Source of the DNA: UMGS1251 sp036666555
GTDB lineage: Bacteria; Bacillota; Clostridia; Lachnospirales; Lachnospiraceae
DNA: 34,068 nt
Direction of reading: 5' to 3'
Assembly (NCBI GenBank): GCA_036666555.1
Contig: JAVWVS010000025.1
Span: 1-34,068 of the forward strand
The notes under the pieces are model-generated. The model had not been told where the DNA came from, made no database searches, and worked only from the letters and a program-made list of their open reading frames with translations. Both the position numbers and the translations under genes were made by a program. How positions within the stretch are numbered: position 1 is the first letter of the stretch; every line of letters starts with the position of its first letter. This document shows, piece after piece, positions 16,037 to 24,892 of this stretch.

Positions 16037-17803
16037 CTATTGGCCCTCCTTTCCTAATACATTTGCAATCTCTACGGATAGTTCTTTCATAACCGAATCA
16101 AACTGCACTTTTAAATCCTCTTCCAACGTATATTTGTAACGACCGATTTGCTCACGTACCGGCATTTTTAATAGTTCATTCATTCCTGCACCTTTTCCCA
16201 GTGCTTCTAAGGATTGTTCATAGAATCCGGTTACCAGAAGCATCATATAATGCTGTTTTGCCAAAGAAGTATAAGTATCTACTTCATGGAAGGAGTTCTG
16301 ATGTAAGAAATCCTCACGGATAGAGCGAGCTGCTTCCATCTTCAAACGGTCGGTAGGTGACAATGCATCCATACCTACCATCTTAACGATTTCTTCTAAC
16401 TCCGATTCATCTGCAAGAAGACTCATCATCTTCTGACGTAAATCCATCCAATCCGGTGCCACCGTTTCGTTAAACCAAGATCTCATATCATCCAGATATA
16501 AAGAGTAGCTGGTCAACCAGTTGATTGCCGGGAAATGTCTCTTTGCTGCAAGTGATGCATCCAGTCCCCAGAATACCTTTACGATACGAAGGGTTGCCTG
16601 TGATACCGGCTCTGATATATCACCACCCGGAGGAGATACTGCTCCGACTACCGTCAGTGCTCCTTCTCTTCCGTTCTTACCAAGAGAAATTACATGACCT
16701 GCTCTTTCATAAAACTGTGCTAAACGACTTCCTAGATATGCAGGGTAACCTTCTTCACCTGGCATCTCTTCCAGACGTCCTGACATCTCTCGAAGTGCTT
16801 CTGCCCAACGAGAAGTAGAATCTGCCATCAATGCTACCGAAAATCCCATGTCACGGAAATATTCCGCAATGGTAATACCGGTATAGATAGAAGCCTCACG
16901 AGCTGCAACCGGCATATCGGAGGTATTCGCAATTAAAACGGTTCTTTCCATCAAAGAACGACCTGTCTTAGGATCCTTTAATTCCGGGAACTCGTTCAAA
17001 ACATCTGTCATTTCATTTCCACGCTCGCCACAACCAATGTAGACAACGATATCTGCCTCTGCCCATTTAGCAAGTTGATGCTGGATAACTGTCTTACCGC
17101 TTCCGAAAGGTCCCGGTACTGCCGCAACACCACCTTTTGCGATTGGGAACATGGTATCTACAACACGCTGTCCGGTTACCAATGGCATTACCGGAGGAAG
17201 TTTTTTCAGATAAGGACGGCCAACACGAACCGGCCATCTTTGTAACATGGTAAGATTTTGTTCTCCATCTGCGGTTTCCAATACACCGATTGCTTCCTCG
17301 ATGGTAAATTCACCGGATTGAATGGACTTAATCTTTCCTTTAACATTGAGTGGAACCATAATTTTTTGCATAACTGCTTCTGTTTCTTGTACGGTACCAA
17401 GAACGTCTCCGCCCTCTACTTCGTCCCCTACATTTGCAGTTGCTACAAAGTTCCATTTTTTCTCACGGTCAAGGGCCGCTACTTCTACCCCTCGCTGTAA
17501 GTTGTTTCCTATTTTTTCTTTAATTTTATCCAATGGTCGCTGAATTCCGTCATAGATGCTCTGAATTAATCCAGGCCCTAATTCTACGGAAAGAGGTACT
17601 TCCATAGACTCTACCGGTTCTCCTGGCCCTAAGCCAGAAGTCTCCTCGTATACTTGAACGGAAACTTCATCGCCATGTATTTCAATGATCTCACCAATTA
17701 ATCGCTGGTTACTTACACGGACTACGTCAAACATGTTGGCGTCCCGCATTCCTTCAGCAATAACCAGTGGTCCTGCCACTTTTTTTATTGTTCCTTTGCT
17801 CAT
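16037..17803 (-). CDS. ntpA: V-type ATPase subunit A (catalytic head)
   Basis: Catalytic ATPase subunit, 588 residues, the usual length. The N-terminal barrel (TIKKVAGPLVIAEGMRDANM) is followed by the A-type bulge region (about 115-190). Then come Walker A GPFGSGKT (231-238), catalytic Glu260 in YIGCGERGNEMTDVL, and Walker B region FSVALMADSTSRWAEALRE. Further conserved parts are MPGEEGYPAYLGSRLAQFYERAG and VFWGLDASLAAKRHFPAINW. ATG 17803 follows ntpF by 21 bases. With ntpB it forms the alternating A3B3 ring. Confidence 0.98.
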   Translation of the reverse strand: MSKGTIKKVAGPLVIAEGMRDANMFDVVRVSNQRLIGEIIEIHGDEVSVQVYEETSGLGPGEPVESMEVPLSVELGPGLIQSIYDGIQRPLDKIKEKIGNNLQRGVEVAALDREKKWNFVATANVGDEVEGGDVLGTVQETEAVMQKIMVPLNVKGKIKSIQSGEFTIEEAIGVLETADGEQNLTMLQRWPVRVGRPYLKKLPPVMPLVTGQRVVDTMFPIAKGGVAAVPGPFGSGKTVIQHQLAKWAEADIVVYIGCGERGNEMTDVLNEFPELKDPKTGRSLMERTVLIANTSDMPVAAREASIYTGITIAEYFRDMGFSVALMADSTSRWAEALREMSGRLEEMPGEEGYPAYLGSRLAQFYERAGHVISLGKNGREGALTVVGAVSPPGGDISEPVSQATLRIVKVFWGLDASLAAKRHFPAINWLTSYSLYLDDMRSWFNETVAPDWMDLRQKMMSLLADESELEEIVKMVGMDALSPTDRLKMEAARSIREDFLHQNSFHEVDTYTSLAKQHYMMLLVTGFYEQSLEALGKGAGMNELLKMPVREQIGRYKYTLEEDLKVQFDSVMKELSVEIANVLGKEGQ

Positions 17804-17824
17804 TTGGACAAATCACCCACCTTT

Positions 17825-18145
17825 CTATTTATCACCAAAGAGAATATCTGAGCCAACTGCCTGTTCTACAGACTTTTTAACTCCTGCTACACCTGCACCC
17901 GTATTACCGGATATTCCCGGTATCTGGATAATGGCAGGTAAAACCGCTCCTTGATATTTCTCAATTTCATGTCCTAAAATTGCTGCCAGGCTTTCGGTAA
18001 TATAGATAACTGCATATTGCCCACCTGCCAGCTTTGAAAATTTTCGTTCTGCATCCTCAGGGTCTGATACCGGAAATATATCAAGACCTAGTGCGGCGAA
18101 TCCGTAAATACTATCGTAATCGCCTATGACTGCAATCTTATACAT
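17825..18145 (-). CDS. ntpF: V-type ATPase subunit F
   Basis: Small central-stalk subunit that binds subunit D; 106 residues, typical. It begins MYKIAVIGDYDSIYGFAALG, the Rossmann-like pattern of F subunits, and has YAVIYITESLAAILGHEIEKY in the middle. ATG 18145 overlaps the end of ntpC by 8 bases, a sign of coupled translation. Confidence 0.94.
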   Translation of the reverse strand: MYKIAVIGDYDSIYGFAALGLDIFPVSDPEDAERKFSKLAGGQYAVIYITESLAAILGHEIEKYQGAVLPAIIQIPGISGNTGAGVAGVKKSVEQAVGSDILFGDK

Positions 18146-19109
18146 ACATTTCCCTTACCCTTTCCCGGATAGAATCTTCCGGCAGATCATTTGCTTTGCC
18201 GGATAAGATAATTCTCACCGTTTTGATTTCATTTTCTCTGGCCAATACGTAAGCAACCAGAGGTCCAACTGTAAATGAGTTATAAAGCTGTGGACGAATT
18301 GTTTCCATCATTTGGTTATCACACCAACGCTCAAATGCCGATGTGGACTCTGAAAGTGCCACTGCACCTTTTGCATAGGGTGTTTCCATAAGATAGTCAC
18401 GAATTGCATCTTCACCGTTTAGTGCGGCGTGTGCAAGTCGGTTTACACTGATGGTATCGCATTCCGCCATTGCTTTTCCCATAAATTCTAATGACTTTGC
18501 AGTTTTTTGCGAACGCACTGCAATCTTGATGTCTGCTACCGCAACCGTAGATTCTGCATAATTTCGGATAATATCATCCTTTGCTTCTTTCCCTGCCCGA
18601 TAGATAGCCTCTAATGTGGCTTTATCAACCATAAGGTCGCATAGCTGACCGTCATGTGTGTGTAAAAACGTATCAAACGCTTCTTGTGCAACACTGCGCA
18701 TGCTCTCCGGAAGTTTTGCAAAGTCTTTCGTCTTTACAATTTCCATCATCTCTTCTCCGCTGATTTCACAATCATTGTAGAAGATATTGGCATTCGTGTC
18801 TTTCGTTGCAGACTCTTTGATAGCCGCTTTTAAGTTATGGAATAAATCCGGATAAGACAGTACATCAAAAACCGACATATCTGTTACTAATTCCCTCATC
18901 AATTCCCACGTTTTTTCTCGTTCTTTATTCAAGATTGTTTCTGCATTCAAGGCAGTGTCCGAAGCACCCCATCCCTTTTCCGCAAGGAACTGTAGGCACT
19001 GTTTTTCTGTTTTACATGCCAACAATTGTTCTATTGCTGCTTGGGAGAAAAGTGAAACTTCCATCGCCCTTATTCGCGCAACCGCATAGGTATACTGCAT
19101 ATCTGACAT
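18138..19109 (-). CDS. ntpC: V-type ATPase subunit C (d-type, rotor collar)
   Basis: Subunit that joins the central shaft to the membrane c-ring (homologous to eukaryotic subunit d), 323 residues. It has the helical repeats of the family, beginning YTYAVARIRAMEVSLFSQAAIEQLLACKT-like and ending AYVLARENEIKTVRIILSGK. AGGAGG precedes ATG 19109. The order E-C-F-A-B-D downstream matches the classic bacterial V-ATPase operon. Confidence 0.94.
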   Translation of the reverse strand: MSDMQYTYAVARIRAMEVSLFSQAAIEQLLACKTEKQCLQFLAEKGWGASDTALNAETILNKEREKTWELMRELVTDMSVFDVLSYPDLFHNLKAAIKESATKDTNANIFYNDCEISGEEMMEIVKTKDFAKLPESMRSVAQEAFDTFLHTHDGQLCDLMVDKATLEAIYRAGKEAKDDIIRNYAESTVAVADIKIAVRSQKTAKSLEFMGKAMAECDTISVNRLAHAALNGEDAIRDYLMETPYAKGAVALSESTSAFERWCDNQMMETIRPQLYNSFTVGPLVAYVLARENEIKTVRIILSGKANDLPEDSIRERVREMYV

Positions 19110-19142
19110 AAGATGTAACCTCCTTTTCGCGGAAATGCGCGT

Positions 19143-19736
19143 TTATGAAAATAATACTTTTTGAACCTGATCTTGTAATTCATCTCTCTTAGAATGGAAC
19201 AGTGCTTCAAAAGAACAATTTTCTTCAATGCCACCATAGGCAAGAATAAATCCTCTTTCGATATTTCTCTTCTCCTGAGACAATGTAAGTGTACCACCTT
19301 TTTCCTTAGCGATTGCTGTGATTTCATTGACAAAATCTGCCGGCATTTTCGCTAGGTCGGCACCGGAGAAAAAGATCTCTCCATCTTGTGGAAGCGCAAA
19401 TTTCTTCAGCATCTCTTTGATGGTCTGAAAATACTTTGCATCATCTTTATCACAAAATGTACGATATGCTTTTTCCAGTGTGGTGGAAATCATTTCTTGT
19501 TTTGCATTCAAAATTGCTGTTCTTCTTTGCAAATCTGCTGAAGAATTCATTCTGTCTTTGTAATTCACAATCTCTGATGCTGATTTTTGATTGATTTTCT
19601 CACATTCTATTTTTGCTTCTTCCAACGCAGTGTCCTGAAACTGTTTTGCTTGTGTTTCTGCTTTTTGAAGCATCTCATTTGCGGAGCTGTTCGCCTCTTC
19701 GATAATCTGGTTTGTTATTTTATCTAATCCAGTCAT
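19143..19736 (-). CDS. ntpE: V-type ATPase subunit E (peripheral stalk)
   Basis: Peripheral-stalk subunit of 197 residues, which with subunit H/G holds the head still against the rotor. The first 110 residues are a long charged helix (SSANEMLQKAETQAKQFQDT); the C-terminal globular part includes ERGFILAYGGIEENCSFEAL. ATG 19736 has AGGAG nine bases upstream. It lies between ntpK and ntpC. Confidence 0.92.
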   Translation of the reverse strand: MTGLDKITNQIIEEANSSANEMLQKAETQAKQFQDTALEEAKIECEKINQKSASEIVNYKDRMNSSADLQRRTAILNAKQEMISTTLEKAYRTFCDKDDAKYFQTIKEMLKKFALPQDGEIFFSGADLAKMPADFVNEITAIAKEKGGTLTLSQEKRNIERGFILAYGGIEENCSFEALFHSKRDELQDQVQKVLFS

Positions 19737-19775
19737 TGTTAAGCTCTCCTTTACCTTCTTTCAGTTGACTACGTT

Positions 19776-20252
19776 TTATATCTGAATTGAACTTACAGCC
19801 AAAATAGAAATCAACAGTGCAAGGATTGCATAAGTCTCAACCATAGCTGGGAATAACATTGCTTTACCAAACTGTTCCGGTTTCTTTGCAACTACACCGA
19901 TAGCTGCTACAGCTGCCTGGCCTTGGTATTTACCTGAAACTAAACCAACAATTCCAATTGGAAGACATGCTGCTAAAATAAGTAACCCTGTCTGAGGTGT
20001 GATGTTTGCCATCTGTCCACCTAACAAACCAACTTTTGATAAGGTGATAAATCCAACTAATAGACCATAGATTCCTTGTGTACCTGGAAGTAACTGTAAA
20101 ATCAAAACTTTTGCAAATTTACTTGGATCCTCTGTAACAACTCCTGCAGCTGCCTGGCCTGCAGTACCAACTCCGATAGATGAACCTGCACCTGCTAATA
20201 ATACTGCCAGTGCTGCCCCCAATAACGCATAAACAATTCCTAATTCATTCAT
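19776..20252 (-). CDS. ntpK: V-type ATPase membrane rotor subunit K, sodium-type site
   Basis: Proteolipid that forms the ion-carrying ring, 158 residues with four membrane helices in two hairpins, as in E. hirae NtpK. The five ligands known to hold sodium in E. hirae are all present by motif: Leu55, Thr58 and Gln59 in LQLLPGTQGIYG, Gln110 in SGKYQGQ, and Glu139 in AMVETYAIL. This points to sodium rather than proton transport (inference from homology). ATG 20252 overlaps the ntpI stop in TTATGA, and its AAGGAGGAGA ribosome site lies inside the end of ntpI. Confidence 0.97.
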   Translation of the reverse strand: MNELGIVYALLGAALAVLLAGAGSSIGVGTAGQAAAGVVTEDPSKFAKVLILQLLPGTQGIYGLLVGFITLSKVGLLGGQMANITPQTGLLILAACLPIGIVGLVSGKYQGQAAVAAIGVVAKKPEQFGKAMLFPAMVETYAILALLISILAVSSIQI

Positions 20253-22270
20253 AAACTCGTCTCCTCCTTAATATCTACATATTTTGTATTTGTAGTAAAT
20301 GGGTGGAATGCTCTTCCTCCACCTTCATAAAACTTGCCAAAAAATTCAACAAACTGCAAACGATTTGTATGCACATAAGCGCCTAATAAATTGATTGCCA
20401 TATTGAACAAGTGTCCTGCGATAAAAACAATAATAAATACAATCACACCAAAAATATTATTCCCGACCATACTACCCATCTGATTGATAACAGATGCTAT
20501 AACACCGGTTGCAAGCCCTAAAGCTAATAGTCTGGAATAAGAAAGTACATCACTTAACCATCCGGTAATATTGTATAAATCGTATGCGCCCAGCGCAATT
20601 CGAAGTCCCGGATTTTTAGAACTTCTACCTGACATCAGTAATATTCCCGCTGCTCCACCAATGGCAAGCACCTTGCTAAGCATGGTAAGCGCCGGTGGAA
20701 ATGCCATCTTCATCCCTGCAATAGAGGCAAAGATATCACTTGGGATCAGTATGAGAATCAGACCAATGAGTAATGCATACCAAAATACTACATCACACAC
20801 AAAATCTACATACTTCTTATCACGGATACACATATATCCTTTGATTCCCAATCCAACAAAAAGATGAATCGTACCAAACAACATCGAATAAAGCAATAGC
20901 TTCATAGGATCATTTAATGGGATAAACCATAATGCCGGTACTATAATTTCATGTCCGAAGAATACCCGAGATACTACTTGCACTGCATCTCCAAAAAATC
21001 CTCCAAATAAAATTCCCCAAACCAATGTGGAGAGTCCACAATACATGAACATGTGGAGTGTTTTATTCATTCCTTCTGCCATTCGTGGGAATTTCTTCAA
21101 AACTACCAAACACGCAATAAAAACGATAATTCCATATGCTGCATCCGAAAGCATAAGTCCAAAGAAAAAGACATAAAAAAATGAGACAATTTTGCTTGGA
21201 TCAATTTCACTTTGTATTGGCAGTCCATAGGATTCAATAACACCTTCTACCGAACCTGAAAATGTACCATTCTGAAGTAGAATTGGTGATTCTTCATCTT
21301 CTTTCAATCCTTCGATATCTACAACTAAATCATATCTGCTGGTCAGCTTTTCTTCTATCTGAGGCACTTTTTGCGCCGGCACATAACCGCTGATAATAAA
21401 TGTTTGTTGTGATTGAAGGACTTCTCCCAACACTTCATATTTCCGACTTCTTGATCTAAAGTAATCAGATATAATCCGAAGCTCTTCTCTTTTTGTAGCA
21501 TACTCTCGAATTTTCCCCTCTGTCAGTATGACACTTTCATTGAGCATTTTCATTTCTGCTTCAAGTTTTTCCTTGTGCTCTCTAGGTACCATCTGTACTA
21601 CCTGTGATGGTTTCGAAAATCCAAATGTCCGCAATGCTTCTTCTAGTTTTCCTGCTTCTTCTTTCAGACTAATCGCTACGATACAGGTCTGATCCTGATC
21701 GGATGACACGATCTGAATATCAAAGTTCTCTAGGTCCGGCATTGCCTCTGCAATCTGTACATAAATCTGTTCCAGTGACATTTCTGCACTAATCGCACCT
21801 ATCAGCACCTCTGTCTTCTTCGTTCCTGTATAATTCATAGGAACATCCAAGGTCAGCCATGGTGACAATGTTTCGACTTGTGCCTCTAATTTTGCAATCT
21901 GAGATTTGGTCTCTGCAATCTTTTTTTGTAATGCCAATAGTTGATTCGCCGCACTCATAATAGTGCTTTTATTCTGCATGTCCAATTCATACTCGGACTT
22001 TTCAACTAATGCTTTACCTTTTAGACTGGAAAGCATATTCGTCTTCTCCGGCGCATATTCCTGTAATACCTCCAGTGCTCTGTCAGCTAACACTACATTT
22101 TTTTCAAATGTCTGACGGGCATCTACGGTATCCATTTTTTTCAGGAACTCTTCGTCGGAAACGGAATTGTTTACTTCCATAACACCCCATGCCTGCAATT
22201 GCTCTAATATGGATTTACGATCCTTTTTCATTGCGCAGATACTAACTCGTTGCATCTGCAATATTGCCAT
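20249..22270 (-). CDS. ntpI: V-type ATPase subunit I (a-type stator)
   Basis: Membrane stator subunit with the ion half-channels, 673 residues. The N-terminal half (1-330) is cytoplasmic and rich in coiled coil (ALQKKIAETKSQIAKLEAQV). The C-terminal half has about seven or eight membrane helices, including KIVSFFYVFFFGLMLSDAAYGI. It also has the conserved DVLSYSRLLALGLATG, whose Arg belongs to the ion path. ATG 22270 has AAAGGAGGG upstream. The order H-I-K matches known operons. Confidence 0.96.
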   Translation of the reverse strand: MAILQMQRVSICAMKKDRKSILEQLQAWGVMEVNNSVSDEEFLKKMDTVDARQTFEKNVVLADRALEVLQEYAPEKTNMLSSLKGKALVEKSEYELDMQNKSTIMSAANQLLALQKKIAETKSQIAKLEAQVETLSPWLTLDVPMNYTGTKKTEVLIGAISAEMSLEQIYVQIAEAMPDLENFDIQIVSSDQDQTCIVAISLKEEAGKLEEALRTFGFSKPSQVVQMVPREHKEKLEAEMKMLNESVILTEGKIREYATKREELRIISDYFRSRSRKYEVLGEVLQSQQTFIISGYVPAQKVPQIEEKLTSRYDLVVDIEGLKEDEESPILLQNGTFSGSVEGVIESYGLPIQSEIDPSKIVSFFYVFFFGLMLSDAAYGIIVFIACLVVLKKFPRMAEGMNKTLHMFMYCGLSTLVWGILFGGFFGDAVQVVSRVFFGHEIIVPALWFIPLNDPMKLLLYSMLFGTIHLFVGLGIKGYMCIRDKKYVDFVCDVVFWYALLIGLILILIPSDIFASIAGMKMAFPPALTMLSKVLAIGGAAGILLMSGRSSKNPGLRIALGAYDLYNITGWLSDVLSYSRLLALGLATGVIASVINQMGSMVGNNIFGVIVFIIVFIAGHLFNMAINLLGAYVHTNRLQFVEFFGKFYEGGGRAFHPFTTNTKYVDIKEETSL

Positions 22271-22312
22271 ACTTTTTCCCTCCTTTTTTATATCATTACA
22301 AAAAGTGGCACA

Positions 22313-22621
22313 TTAATATAACCCTGCTATCACGAGTTCTATCGCTTGTGCCTCTTTTGCTGCTGCCGCTTCCTTCAGCGCTTGTGCATCTTGTGTCACT
22401 TGTGACGATGCGTTCTCCATCATGGTCGAAGCTTCTGTTCTGGCGGTCTCCATTGCAAGGCGTGCCTGTTCTTTCGCAGCGTTGATTTTCTCTTCTTTTA
22501 AACTCTTTGCAGCCTGCTTCGCCTGTTCAATTACTGCAGCACTTTTGCTTTCTGCTTCTTTCATAATTGCTCCGGCTTTTTCCTCTGACTCCTTTACTGT
22601 TTTAATCGTTTCTTGTACCAC
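22313..22621 (-). CDS. ntpH: V-type ATPase subunit H/G (peripheral stalk)
   Basis: Small, almost wholly helical and Ala/Glu/Lys-rich chain (VKESEEKAGAIMKEAESKSA), which pairs with subunit E in the peripheral stalk. About 102 residues from the GTG at 22621. I prefer this start because AAGGTGGTGA lies five bases before it; an in-frame GTG at 22633 overlaps that ribosome site. First gene of the operon, 31 bases after the predicted -10 box. Low complexity makes the family call rest mainly on position and composition. Confidence 0.87.
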   Translation of the reverse strand: MVQETIKTVKESEEKAGAIMKEAESKSAAVIEQAKQAAKSLKEEKINAAKEQARLAMETARTEASTMMENASSQVTQDAQALKEAAAAKEAQAIELVIAGLY

Positions 22622-22646
22622 TTCTCTCACCACCTTTTACAATACA

Positions 22647-22658
22647 GTAAAATTTTAC
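22647..22658. promoter_or_regulatory. 12-bp perfect palindrome over the V-ATPase -10 box
   Basis: GTAAAATTTTAC covers the whole predicted -10 element. A protein bound here would block the promoter, so it is a candidate operator. Confidence 0.4.
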
Positions 22659-22680
22659 CATAAACAAACCCATAAATCAA
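22652..22680 (-). promoter_or_regulatory. promoter of the V-ATPase operon (extended -10)
   Basis: On the minus strand TTGATT (22680-22675) and TAAAAT (22657-22652) are 17 bases apart, with TG one base before the -10. No other good promoter lies between trmL and ntpH. Confidence 0.7.
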
Positions 22681-22716
22681 TTTGTTTTATGCATTTTTGA
22701 CAATCCCATTCTTTTA

Positions 22717-23208
22717 CTACCATTTCAAATGATGCAAATGGCCCTGTAAATTCATTCCTGCAAAGTCATTTTGCCGTAAGGCCTCATACAAAACAATGGC
22801 TACGGAATTCCCCAGATTGAGAGATCGGATGTCCCCATCCATAGGAATCCGAATACAGTCTTCCTTATGTCTGACCAGAATTTCTTCCGGAATTCCTGCG
22901 CTTTCTTTTCCAAACATTATATAGCAATCCGGCTCATAATTCGCCTCTGTATAAACCTTTGGTGCTTTTGTCGTTGCCATATAAATCTTAGCTTTTGGAT
23001 TTCGTTCCAGAAAATCCTCGTAGTCAATATAGGTAGTCACATCCAAATCTTTCCAATAATCCATCCCGGCACGTTTTAAGTTCTTTTCTGTCAGCCGAAA
23101 TCCCATGGGTTCTATTAAGTGAAGCCTTGCATTGGCAGCCACACAAGTTCTGCCAATATTTCCCGTGTTGGCCGGGATCTCCGGCTCGTGCAATACAATA
23201 TTTAACAT
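22717..23208 (-). CDS. trmL: tRNA (cytidine/uridine-34 2'-O)-methyltransferase, TrmL (SPOUT)
   Basis: SPOUT methyltransferase that modifies the wobble base of leucine tRNAs, 163 residues, family length. Key segments are LNIVLHEPEIPANTGNIGRTC at the start, LIEPMGFRL, DYWKDLDV, YIMFGKESAGIPEEIL and RIPMDGDIRSLNLGNSVAIV, which form the knotted SAM site. ATG 23208 has GGAG six bases upstream; an in-frame TTG 21 bases earlier lies before the ribosome site. It is last in the presumed long operon, 29 bases after the aminotransferase. Confidence 0.94.
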   Translation of the reverse strand: MLNIVLHEPEIPANTGNIGRTCVAANARLHLIEPMGFRLTEKNLKRAGMDYWKDLDVTTYIDYEDFLERNPKAKIYMATTKAPKVYTEANYEPDCYIMFGKESAGIPEEILVRHKEDCIRIPMDGDIRSLNLGNSVAIVLYEALRQNDFAGMNLQGHLHHLKW

Positions 23209-23237
23209 TCTATTCTCCAATTTTCCCAAATATACAT

Positions 23238-24410
23238 TTATCTGCGTTCATTTCTGAGCCGTCCTACAAAATTCTCAAAACGCCCAATGGCCACTTTTAA
23301 ATCCTCCAGTGAATACGCATAAGAGATTCGAAGAAATCCTTCTCCACAAGCTCCAAATGCAGTCCCCGGTACTACCGCCACTTTTTCTTCTTCCAGAAGC
23401 CGATTCGCAAATTCTTCTGATGTCATGTTAAATTCCTGAATACTTGGGAACACATAAAATGCACCAAATGGTTCAAAGCATTCTAGCTTCATACGCTTAA
23501 ACTCATGCATCAAATATCTTCTTCGCTGATTATATGCATTTCGCATTTCTGCTACTTCTGCTTCGCAGCTTCGAAGTCCTTCTACTGCCGCATACTGGCT
23601 GTTGGTAGGTGCACACATAATCGCAAATTGATGAATTTTAATCATCTGCTCAATAATTTCCTTGGGACCACAAGCATATCCCAAACGCCATCCCGTCATT
23701 GCGAATCCTTTGGAAAACCCATTAATCAAAATGGTTCTTTCCTTCATCCCCGGAAATCCGGCAATGGACACATGGTCACCCTTATAACTTAACTCGGAAT
23801 AAATTTCATCGGAAATCACAAACAAATCATGTTTAACCACTATTTCTGCAATGGGTTCCAGATCTGCTTTGCTCATAATAGCTCCCGTAGGATTATTTGG
23901 AAATGGCATGACTAACACTTTTGTCTTCGGTGTAATGGCTGCTTCTAATTCCTCCGGAGTTAACTTGAACTCATTTTCATATTGAAGTGGAATGATGACC
24001 GGTACTCCATCCGCCAATATGGTGCAGGGAAGATAAGATACGTAACTTGGTTGGGGAATAATGACCTCGTCTCCCGGATCCAGCATCGCACGCAGTGCAA
24101 TGTCAATTCCCTCACTTCCTCCCACAGTTACAATAACTTCCTTGGTATCATCGTAAGAAACGTGTACTTTTCGATTTAGATATTTACAAATTTCTATTTT
24201 GAGTTCTTTTAATCCTGCATTGGAGGTGTAAAATGTTTTCCCTTTTTCCAGTGTATAGATTCCTTCTTCTCTGATTCTCCACGGTGTATCAAAGTCAGGT
24301 TCTCCTACTCCAAGGGAAATAGCATCTTTCATCTCACTGACGACATCGAAGAATTTCCGGATTCCGGAGGGTTCGATATCGACTACTTTTTTTGCTAATG
24401 GATCTCTCAT
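23238..24410 (-). CDS. class I/II aminotransferase (PLP-dependent)
   Basis: Fold-type I aminotransferase of 390 residues. The PLP lysine is Lys234 in NGFSKGFAMTGWRLGY, with Asp201 in ISDEIYSEL, Asn in PFPNNPTGA, and a substrate-binding Arg near the C terminus (EGFLRISYAYS). It belongs to the broad aspartate/aromatic group; the amino acid used cannot be told. ATG 24410 overlaps the stop of the Lrp gene, and in the same family of bacteria an Lrp regulator next to an aminotransferase is common. The Lrp protein may tune it in response to an amino acid. Confidence 0.94.
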   Translation of the reverse strand: MRDPLAKKVVDIEPSGIRKFFDVVSEMKDAISLGVGEPDFDTPWRIREEGIYTLEKGKTFYTSNAGLKELKIEICKYLNRKVHVSYDDTKEVIVTVGGSEGIDIALRAMLDPGDEVIIPQPSYVSYLPCTILADGVPVIIPLQYENEFKLTPEELEAAITPKTKVLVMPFPNNPTGAIMSKADLEPIAEIVVKHDLFVISDEIYSELSYKGDHVSIAGFPGMKERTILINGFSKGFAMTGWRLGYACGPKEIIEQMIKIHQFAIMCAPTNSQYAAVEGLRSCEAEVAEMRNAYNQRRRYLMHEFKRMKLECFEPFGAFYVFPSIQEFNMTSEEFANRLLEEEKVAVVPGTAFGACGEGFLRISYAYSLEDLKVAIGRFENFVGRLRNERR

Positions 24411-24892
24411 TACAAAGTCACCGGCATTCTTTCTGATTCTGATTTTTGTGCCAGAATCGTACCGTGGTCTTTATATTTTTTCAATACAAAATGCGTTGCC
24501 GTACTAATAACTTCTTCGATTGGAGATAATTTATCGGAGACAAACTGTGCTACTTCCTGTAGTGTTTTCCCCTCCAAGGTAACTAATAAATCGTATCCTC
24601 CCGATATGAGATATACTGCATTGACTTCCGGATAGTTGTATACCCGTTCTGCGATTCGGTCAAATCCTCGATTGCGTTGTGGTGTTACACGTACTTCAAT
24701 CAGTGCCGTAACAATTTCTATTCCGGTTTTACTCCAATCAATCAGTGTATGATACCCACATATAATTTTCTCTTTTTCCATTGCCTGAACCTCATTGGCA
24801 ACCGTTGCTTCTTCCACATCCAGCAAAACAGCCAGCTCACTTAAATCTATCCGGCTATTTTTCTCTAAATACTTTAAGATTTCTTGTCTCAT
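24410..24892 (-). CDS. Lrp/AsnC-family transcriptional regulator
   Basis: A 160-residue regulator with an N-terminal winged helix (1-60; ILKYLEKNSRIDLSELAVLL) and a RAM/AsnC ligand-binding domain (65-150; TALIEVRVTP, NAVYLISGGYDLLVTLEGK). Proteins of this type form octamers and sense amino acids. Start and stop overlap the neighbours on both sides by a few bases, so it is translated as part of a block with the HypE-like protein and the aminotransferase. Confidence 0.94.
   Translation of the reverse strand: MRQEILKYLEKNSRIDLSELAVLLDVEEATVANEVQAMEKEKIICGYHTLIDWSKTGIEIVTALIEVRVTPQRNRGFDRIAERVYNYPEVNAVYLISGGYDLLVTLEGKTLQEVAQFVSDKLSPIEEVISTATHFVLKKYKDHGTILAQKSESERMPVTL

Noticed and set aside
22622..22633. 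GTG 22633 as start of V-ATPase subunit H
   Set aside because: It lies within the AAGGTGGTGA ribosome site; GTG 22621 has correct spacing.
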